From: Bacillota bacterium
Lineage (GTDB): Bacteria > Bacillota > GCA-003054495 > Carboxydocellales > JAJZTU01
Assembly: GCA_021848765.1 (NCBI GenBank)
Contig: JAJZTU010000239.1
Coordinates: 1-5,300 of the forward strand
Length of the DNA: 5,300 nt
Direction of reading: 5' to 3'
Positions 1-3,743 of this stretch are shown here, one piece after another. Both the position numbers and the translations under genes were made by a program. Each line of letters starts with the position of its first letter. Position 1 is the stretch's first letter. Under the pieces are notes generated by a model. It saw only the letters and a list, made by a program, of their open reading frames with translations, was not told where the DNA came from and searched no databases.

Positions 1-234
1 AACTTCCATAGCTTTTATATTAAGACTCTTCTCGAGAATTTCATTGATAATCTGTTCATGAACCCCCATCCTGACATGTTCCTTGCTGTCGAAATACAAG
101 TAAAAGGTGCCTTGGGCCACCCCTACCTTTTTAACAATCTGGCTTACAGTAGTCTTTTCATACCCCTGTTGGGCAAAAAGTTCCGCTGCTGCCCTTAGGA
201 TATCTTTTCGCCGTTGTTCTTTAGGGTTGTTCAT
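1..234 (-). CDS. TetR/AcrR-family transcriptional regulator, N-terminal part (runs off the window)
   Basis: The first 78 codons of a one-component repressor are visible; the C-terminal ligand-binding and dimerisation domain lies outside the window. The protein begins MNNPKEQRRKDILRAAAELF and continues through a TetR-type helix-turn-helix: a first helix with the usual AAAELFAQQGYEKTTV pattern, then VSQIVKKVGVAQGTFYLYF and DSKEHV. The GTFYLYF-x-SKE signature is diagnostic of the family's DNA-binding domain. The ATG at 234 is preceded by GGAGGG at 248-243, 8 nt away, which fixes the start well. An in-frame ATG at 312 would add 26 residues, but they would be encoded through a terminator hairpin, so it is unlikely. 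The gene follows proA on the same strand but is separated from it by a terminator. TetR proteins usually repress their own gene or a neighbouring efflux or metabolic gene; the ligand and targets cannot be told here. The family call is firm, the function unknown. Confidence 0.93.
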   Translation of the reverse strand, partial: MNNPKEQRRKDILRAAAELFAQQGYEKTTVSQIVKKVGVAQGTFYLYFDSKEHVRMGVHEQIINEILEKSLNIKAMEV

Positions 235-242
235 AAGTTGCG

Positions 243-248
243 CCCTCC
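243..248 (-). promoter_or_regulatory. Ribosome binding site of the TetR gene
   Basis: GGAGGG on the minus strand, 8 nt before the ATG at 234. It decides in favour of this start over the in-frame ATG at 312. Confidence 0.8.
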
Positions 249-261
249 AGAAATAAACTGA

Positions 262-282
262 TTGCCGGGTCCAACCCTGCAA
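262..282. promoter_or_regulatory. Palindrome upstream of the TetR gene, candidate autoregulatory operator
   Basis: A 21-bp dyad with arms TTGC-(C)-GGGT and ACCC-(T)-GCAA around a CCA centre; one position in each arm does not pair. It lies between the proA terminator and the TetR ribosome binding site, where a TetR dimer would be expected to repress its own gene. The dyad is seen directly. Its operator role is inferred from the family habit of binding short palindromes next to the repressor gene. It could also form a weak RNA hairpin. No clear promoter for the TetR gene was identified beside it. Confidence 0.45.
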
Positions 283-308
283 TAAAAAGCACGGCTTTCC
301 CGTGCTTT
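281..308 (-). terminator. Rho-independent terminator after proA
   Basis: On the minus strand AAAGCACGG (308-300) pairs with CCGTGCTTT (294-286) around the 5-nt loop GAAAG. The stem is 9 bp and is followed directly by a T-rich tract (TTATT). It sits about 50 nt past the proA stop and before the TetR gene, so it closes the yhbY-proB-proA operon. Confidence 0.88.
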
Positions 309-358
309 GCATACGATATTATTCACTCCTTGTATTGAGGTTCGGGGCCAGGCTGGTT

Positions 359-1612
359 TCACCCTCTAATCTGGCCTTCACCGTATACGATGTATTTAAT
401 AGTCGTAAGTTCCTTTAGCCCCATCGGCCCCCGGGCATGCAGCTTCTGAGTGCTGATTCCGATCTCGGCCCCGAAGCCAAACTCGAAACCGTCAGTAAAG
501 CGGGTAGAGGCATTCACATATACCGCGGCAGCGTCAACTTCCTGAAGGAAGCGCCGGGAGGTGAAGTAATTATTGGTTATTATTGCTTCAGAATGCTTGC
601 TACCGAAAGTCTGGATATGCTCCAGGGCAGTGTCGATGTCAGGCACTACCCGCACTGCCAGGATGAGGTCCAGGAATTCGGTCGCATAATCCTGGTCGGT
701 CGCCTCTTTGGCCCCTGGCACCAGCTTACGGGTTTCCGCACAACCACGAATTTCCACACCCCGCTCCTGCAGTTTGGCCGCCAGGCCGGGCAGCAGTTCT
801 GCCGCACTATCCCGGTGAACCAGCAGGGTTTCCATAGCGTTACATACCGCCGGACGCTGGCATTTAGCGTTAATCACTATTTCAGCAGCCATGTTCAGCT
901 CTGCTTCCTTATCAACATAGACATGGCAGTTACCTACCCCGGTCTCGATTACCGGAACACTGGCGTTTTCCACCACATGCTTGATCAGCCCTGCCCCACC
1001 CCTGGGGATAATTACATCCAGGTACTGGTTTAAACGCAAAAGCATGGTAACAGCTTCCCGGTCAGTATTTTCAATAAGCTGAATGGCCCCTTGGGGAACC
1101 CCCTGTTCTTCGGCAGCCTCCGCAATAATCCTGGTGATGGTTTTGTTTGAATTAATGGCCTCGGAGCCACCCCGGAGAATTACCGCATTTCCGGATTTCA
1201 GGCATAGTGCGGCTGCGTCAACGGTAACATTGGGCCTGGCCTCATAGATAATTCCCACCACACCCAGGGGAACCCGGATTTGCCCCATCTGCAGGCCGTT
1301 GGGCCGGTTCCACATGCTCAGCACTTCCCCAACCGGGTCAGGCAGGGCAGTAACCTGCCGCAGGCCTTCTGCCATGTCGCCAATCCGCTTTTCATTCAGC
1401 ATCAGGCGGTCCAGCATAGCTTTGGATAAGCCTTTTTCCTCGCCTCTTTTCAGGTCCTCACTGTTAGCAGCAATAATTTCTCCCTGACGGGCCACTAAAG
1501 CCCCGGCCATGGCCAGAAGCGCCCTGTCTTTGGCTTCGGTGTCCAGATTGGCCAACTTGTATGCAGCTTTTTTGGCCAACTCTCCTTTGGTAAAAACTTC
1601 TTCACGAAGCAT
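359..1612 (-). CDS. proA: Gamma-glutamyl phosphate reductase (glutamate-5-semialdehyde dehydrogenase)
   Basis: This cytoplasmic enzyme catalyses the second step of proline synthesis: NADPH-dependent reduction of L-glutamyl 5-phosphate to glutamate 5-semialdehyde, which cyclises to pyrroline-5-carboxylate. The 417 residues match the usual ProA length. Family landmarks include GVVGIIYEARPNVTVDAA (about 117-134), GNAVILRGGSEA (141-152), IPRGGAGLI (202-210), ETGVGNCHVYVD (223-234) and the catalytic-cysteine motif RPAVCNAMETLLVH with the nucleophile at Cys257. The C-terminal FGFGAEIGISTQKLHARGPMGL segment is also typical. Family members commonly have Thr in the NAKTQR motif; here it reads NAKCQR, giving an extra Cys near the active site. 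The start is ATG, with GGAGG at 1625-1621, 8 nt upstream. It lies 62 nt downstream of proB on the same strand, with no terminator seen between them, and is followed by a terminator, so it is the last gene of the operon. The identification is very secure. Confidence 0.98.
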   Translation of the reverse strand: MLREEVFTKGELAKKAAYKLANLDTEAKDRALLAMAGALVARQGEIIAANSEDLKRGEEKGLSKAMLDRLMLNEKRIGDMAEGLRQVTALPDPVGEVLSMWNRPNGLQMGQIRVPLGVVGIIYEARPNVTVDAAALCLKSGNAVILRGGSEAINSNKTITRIIAEAAEEQGVPQGAIQLIENTDREAVTMLLRLNQYLDVIIPRGGAGLIKHVVENASVPVIETGVGNCHVYVDKEAELNMAAEIVINAKCQRPAVCNAMETLLVHRDSAAELLPGLAAKLQERGVEIRGCAETRKLVPGAKEATDQDYATEFLDLILAVRVVPDIDTALEHIQTFGSKHSEAIITNNYFTSRRFLQEVDAAAVYVNASTRFTDGFEFGFGAEIGISTQKLHARGPMGLKELTTIKYIVYGEGQIRG

Positions 1613-1674
1613 AAGTGTCCCCTCCTCTATTCCACGCTAAGCGGCCATGCACGCGGAACCATCCGGCTGTTTAA

Positions 1675-2811
1675 TCACCCGCAGAGCACCAGATTATCCC
1701 GGTGGATGACTTCATCATAATCTTTATGTCCCAGTATTTTCTCGATATCCTTACTGTGGGCCCCTTTAATCTGCTCAATTTCCCGGGACCCGTAATTGAC
1801 TATACCGCGGGCGAACTCTTCCCCAAGGGAATTGGTAATACTCACCACATTGCCCAGGTCAAAACTGCCCTCCACCCCGGTAATCCCTGAGGAAAGGAGG
1901 CTTTTGCCCTTGTTCTCAATCGCCCGTTTTGCTCCGTCATCGACAAAAATCTTCCCCTGGACCGGCGTTCCAAAAGCAATCCAGCGCTTACGGCATTGGA
2001 GCCGGTATTCCCTGGGCGTAAAAAAGGTCCCAACGGGTTCACCGCTGAGGGCTTCCAGGAGCACGTTAGGCCGGGAGCCGTCGGCGATAATCATGCCGAC
2101 TCCGGAGTTGGTAGCTATTTTTCCGGCGCTAAGCTTGGTGGCCATCCCTCCGGTACCCAGAGCCGAACCGGCCCCTCCGGCCAATTTTTCAACTTCCGGG
2201 GTGATTTCCTCCACCTCGCAAATCAGTTGGGCAGATGGGTCTTCTTTAGGGTTAGCAGTGTATAAGCCATCGATGTCAGTTAGCAGAATCAGGAGGTCGG
2301 CATCCACCAGACTGGCCACCAGGGCAGACAGGGTGTCATTCTCCCCGAATTTGATTTCCTCTACAGCTACAGTATCGTTTTCATTGATGATGGGAATAGC
2401 CCCATAGCCCAGCAGGGTCATGAGGGCATTACGGGCATTGAGAAACCTGCGGCGGTCGGCCACATCCTCCCTGGTCAGGAGGACCTGGGCCACCGTCTGC
2501 CCGTATTCAGCAAACATCTTCTCATACATATGCAAAAGAATACCCTGGCCCACAGCAGCCAGGGCCTGCTTCTCCGGAATGGTTTTGGGCCGGCTCTTAA
2601 GCCCCAGCTTGCCCATCCCCGCCCCTATAGCCCCGGAAGACACCAAAACCAGTTCCTTCCCCTGGTGATGGAGGTCAGCCAACTGCCGGACCAATCGCTC
2701 TATCTGGCTGAGGTTGAGTTTCCCGGTAGGATGAGTGAGGCTGCTCGAACCCACCTTCACCACTATCCGCCGGCAGTCCGCCAGGTATTCCTTTCTCTCT
2801 TCAAGACTCAC
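1675..2811 (-). CDS. proB: Glutamate 5-kinase with C-terminal PUA domain
   Basis: This enzyme catalyses the first committed step of proline synthesis: ATP-dependent phosphorylation of L-glutamate to glutamyl 5-phosphate, which is passed to ProA. It is usually feedback-inhibited by proline. The amino-acid-kinase domain shows RRIVVKVGSSSLTHP near the N-terminus, VLVSSGAIGAGMGKLG, IPIINENDTVAVEE, FGENDTLSALVASLVDADLLILLTDIDGLY (read as consecutive motifs) and GTGGMATKLSAGKIA. The C-terminal ~100 residues (from about FFTPREYR) form a PUA domain, as in long-form ProB proteins. The frame is open to a GTG at 2820, but the GTG at 2811 is preferred: it follows AGGTGA by 5 nt, while the 2820 GTG would itself lie inside that Shine-Dalgarno sequence. 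This gives 378 residues. It sits about 40 nt after yhbY and 62 nt before proA. The identity is very secure; the exact start is moderately so. Confidence 0.97.
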   Translation of the reverse strand: MSLEERKEYLADCRRIVVKVGSSSLTHPTGKLNLSQIERLVRQLADLHHQGKELVLVSSGAIGAGMGKLGLKSRPKTIPEKQALAAVGQGILLHMYEKMFAEYGQTVAQVLLTREDVADRRRFLNARNALMTLLGYGAIPIINENDTVAVEEIKFGENDTLSALVASLVDADLLILLTDIDGLYTANPKEDPSAQLICEVEEITPEVEKLAGGAGSALGTGGMATKLSAGKIATNSGVGMIIADGSRPNVLLEALSGEPVGTFFTPREYRLQCRKRWIAFGTPVQGKIFVDDGAKRAIENKGKSLLSSGITGVEGSFDLGNVVSITNSLGEEFARGIVNYGSREIEQIKGAHSKDIEKILGHKDYDEVIHRDNLVLCG

Positions 2812-2851
2812 GAAAATCACCTGCTGACTAATATGTATTCTTGGGGTTGAG

Positions 2852-3142
2852 TTAAGGCAGCTCTATTACCGGTTTTTCCTTAGCCCGCCGGTAGAACAGG
2901 ATGCTATGTCCGATTATTTGGGCTATTTCCGCCCCTGTACCGGCTTCCAGTCCTTTGGCTACCTCGTCCACTTCCATCATACAATTGTTGAGGACCTTGA
3001 CTTTAACCAGTTCCCTGGCTTCCAGGGCTTCGTCCAACTGCTGCATGACTGTTTCACTAACCCCGCCTTTACCAACCTGAACTATCGGCTCCAGGGTATT
3101 ACCCATTGCCCGCAAAAACCGGCGCTGTTTTCCTGTAAGCAT
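2852..3142 (-). CDS. yhbY: YhbY-type ribosome-associated RNA-binding protein (CRS1/YhbY domain)
   Basis: This 96-residue protein is a complete single CRM (CRS1-YhbY) domain. It begins MLTGKQRRFLRAMGNTLEPI, followed by VQVGKGGVSE with the family's GKGG loop (residues 24-27), the helix ETVMQQLDEALEARELVKVK, and the closing IAQIIGHSILFYRR strand-helix unit. Bacterial YhbY binds pre-50S particles and is thought to help ribosome assembly. In many Firmicutes it is encoded next to obg, proB, proA and nadD; here proB and proA follow, but obg does not precede it. The ATG at 3142 is fixed by an in-frame TAA 18 nt upstream and by the match to the family's short N-terminus. There is only a weak GGAA close to the ATG. 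A strong AAGGAGGT lies 38 nt upstream, beyond a hairpin (see separate entries). It is the first gene of the operon, read from the promoter near 3216-3244. Confidence 0.95.
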   Translation of the reverse strand: MLTGKQRRFLRAMGNTLEPIVQVGKGGVSETVMQQLDEALEARELVKVKVLNNCMMEVDEVAKGLEAGTGAEIAQIIGHSILFYRRAKEKPVIELP

Positions 3143-3148
3143 TTGTTT

Positions 3149-3175
3149 CCGGCCCGCTGGTTAGTCAGGAGCCGG
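3149..3175 (-). promoter_or_regulatory. Leader hairpin between the Shine-Dalgarno sequence and the yhbY start
   Basis: On the minus strand CCGGCTC-CTG pairs with CAG-(C)-GGGCCGG around the 6-nt loop ACTAAC. The stem has 10 pairs with one U·G wobble and one bulged C. No U-tract follows, so it is not a terminator. It occupies nearly all the space between the strong SD (3188-3181) and the ATG (3142). Folding would reduce the effective SD-to-ATG distance from 38 to about 11 nt. A role in translation is inferred. Confidence 0.6.
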
Positions 3176-3180
3176 AATCC

Positions 3181-3188
3181 ACCTCCTT
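3181..3188 (-). promoter_or_regulatory. Strong but distant Shine-Dalgarno sequence for yhbY
   Basis: AAGGAGGT is a full-strength anti-16S match, but it lies 38 nt before the yhbY ATG. No ATG, GTG or TTG lies at a normal distance downstream of it, so it seems to have no other gene to serve. The hairpin at 3175-3149 could bring it close to the yhbY start. Confidence 0.6.
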
Positions 3189-3215
3189 CGTCTTCGGAGC
3201 ACTCAGTTAAAGTTT

Positions 3216-3244
3216 ATTATAGCACAGGCCTTCAGGGGCTGCAA
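3216..3244 (-). promoter_or_regulatory. Sigma-70/SigA-type promoter of yhbY-proB-proA
   Basis: A perfect TATAAT -10 (3221-3216) is preceded by the extended -10 TGC and, after a 17-nt spacer, by TTGCAG (3244-3239) as a half-matching -35. Transcription would start near 3209, giving a leader of about 65 nt. That is too short for a proline T-box, which controls proBA in some Bacilli. Confidence 0.75.
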
Positions 3245-3300
3245 AGCTCCTTAACCTTCGAGGTGTCAATTTAAATGTTACCCTAACAGAACGCAACTAC

Positions 3301-3330
3301 AAAAAGCAGGTATCCCGTCGGATACCTGCT
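3301..3330 (-). terminator. Rho-independent terminator of the Cys-rich small-protein gene
   Basis: On the minus strand AGCAGGTATCC (3330-3320) pairs perfectly with GGATACCTGCT (3315-3305) around a GACG tetraloop, and TTTTT follows. The 11-bp stem lies about 20 nt past the stop codon at 3352. It separates this gene from the yhbY promoter. Confidence 0.93.
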
Positions 3331-3351
3331 CCTGAAAAACCTTCCGGTATT

Positions 3352-3576
3352 TTATTTTTTTGCGGCGCGCTGTTCTTCTTCCTCTACCAATGGTTTAAAT
3401 GCCTCGTGGACCTTTTCTACGATTACTGACCTGCAATCCTGGCATACACACCAGCAGGCGGTCTCCTTATTGTGGTCCTCGTTTAGAACGAAGGTACACA
3501 TAAACTCTGCTTCCACTTCCTTGCCACAAACATCACACTGGGAACACTTGAATTCATTATGCTTCATGTGTGTCAT
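3352..3576 (-). CDS. Small cysteine-rich protein, probable metal binder, function unknown
   Basis: I do not recognise this 74-residue protein as a named family. It has eight cysteines: C11, C14, C17, C27, C41, C43, C45 and C48. The N-terminal FKCSQCDVCGKEVEAEFMC and the later CWCVCQDC each contain a C-x2-C pair, so a zinc ribbon or other structural metal site is plausible. The C-terminal third is a charged helix-like stretch (EKVHEAFKPLVEEEEQR) without cysteine. There is no signal peptide or membrane segment, so it is probably cytoplasmic. The ATG at 3576 follows an AAGGGGGG purine run by about 7 nt; a second ATG at codon 4 (3567) is an alternative. It has its own promoter and a strong terminator, so it is monocistronic. 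That, together with its composition and spacing, makes it a real gene. An iron-sulfur or redox role is possible but unsupported. Confidence 0.85.
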   Translation of the reverse strand: MTHMKHNEFKCSQCDVCGKEVEAEFMCTFVLNEDHNKETACWCVCQDCRSVIVEKVHEAFKPLVEEEEQRAAKK

Positions 3577-3624
3577 GATTGTTCCCCCCTTTTTGCCTCA
3601 GGCTGGATTTTATAGCTTACCTAT

Positions 3625-3654
3625 ACTATACCACTGCTTGGCCCTTGCTGCCAA
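3625..3654 (-). promoter_or_regulatory. Promoter of the Cys-rich small-protein gene
   Basis: TTGGCA (3654-3649) as -35 and TATAGT (3630-3625) as -10 are separated by 18 nt, about 50 nt before the ATG. A second AT-rich TATAAA at 3614-3609 is an alternative -10. No GG-N10-GC sigma-54 promoter was found here. Confidence 0.55.
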
Positions 3655-3655
3655 G
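3637..3655. promoter_or_regulatory. Perfect dyad overlapping the -35 region, candidate operator
   Basis: CTTGGC-N7-GCCAAG has two perfect 6-bp arms and covers the -35 hexamer of the small-protein promoter. A regulator binding there would be placed to block RNA polymerase. The dyad is seen; its role and its binding protein are inferred and unknown. Confidence 0.45.
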
Positions 3656-3743
3656 TAGTATCCGGTAATTCACGGTCCGGGGGAGGCCAGCATCAACCCA
3701 GCCCAGGGGTATGCGCCGCAGGAAAGCCGGAGCAGACCCTGGA

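Noticed and set aside
235..312. 26-residue N-terminal extension of the TetR protein from an in-frame ATG at 312
   Set aside because: It would be translated through the proA terminator hairpin, and its SD is 13 nt away. The ATG at 234 has a strong SD and gives the normal TetR N-terminus.
437..1033. Plus-strand open frame of 198 codons opposite proA
   Set aside because: It is entirely antisense to the highly conserved proA and has no recognisable domain; it is a shadow of proA codon usage.
1796..2407. Plus-strand open frame of 203 codons opposite proB
   Set aside because: It lies fully inside proB on the other strand, has a Ser/Arg/Pro-rich nonsense composition and no family features.
3241..3269. 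TTGACA at 3269-3264 as a -35 for the yhbY operon
   Set aside because: It is a perfect -35 hexamer, but no -10 lies at the right distance (CTTTGC is there) and it is 42 nt from the TATAAT.
2906..3274. Plus-strand open frame of 122 codons across yhbY and its leader
   Set aside because: It is antisense to yhbY and its promoter and shows no protein-like features.
3609..3655. Sigma-54 promoter upstream of the Cys-rich protein gene, as target of the nearby activator
   Set aside because: No GG-N10-GC element with TGGCAC/TTGC-like boxes was found; a sigma-70-type promoter fits better.
3661..3743. Terminator after the sigma-54 activator gene
   Set aside because: CCAGGGT and ACCCCTGG can pair imperfectly across a loop of about 25 nt, but there is no U-tract. 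I see no convincing terminator in this gap.
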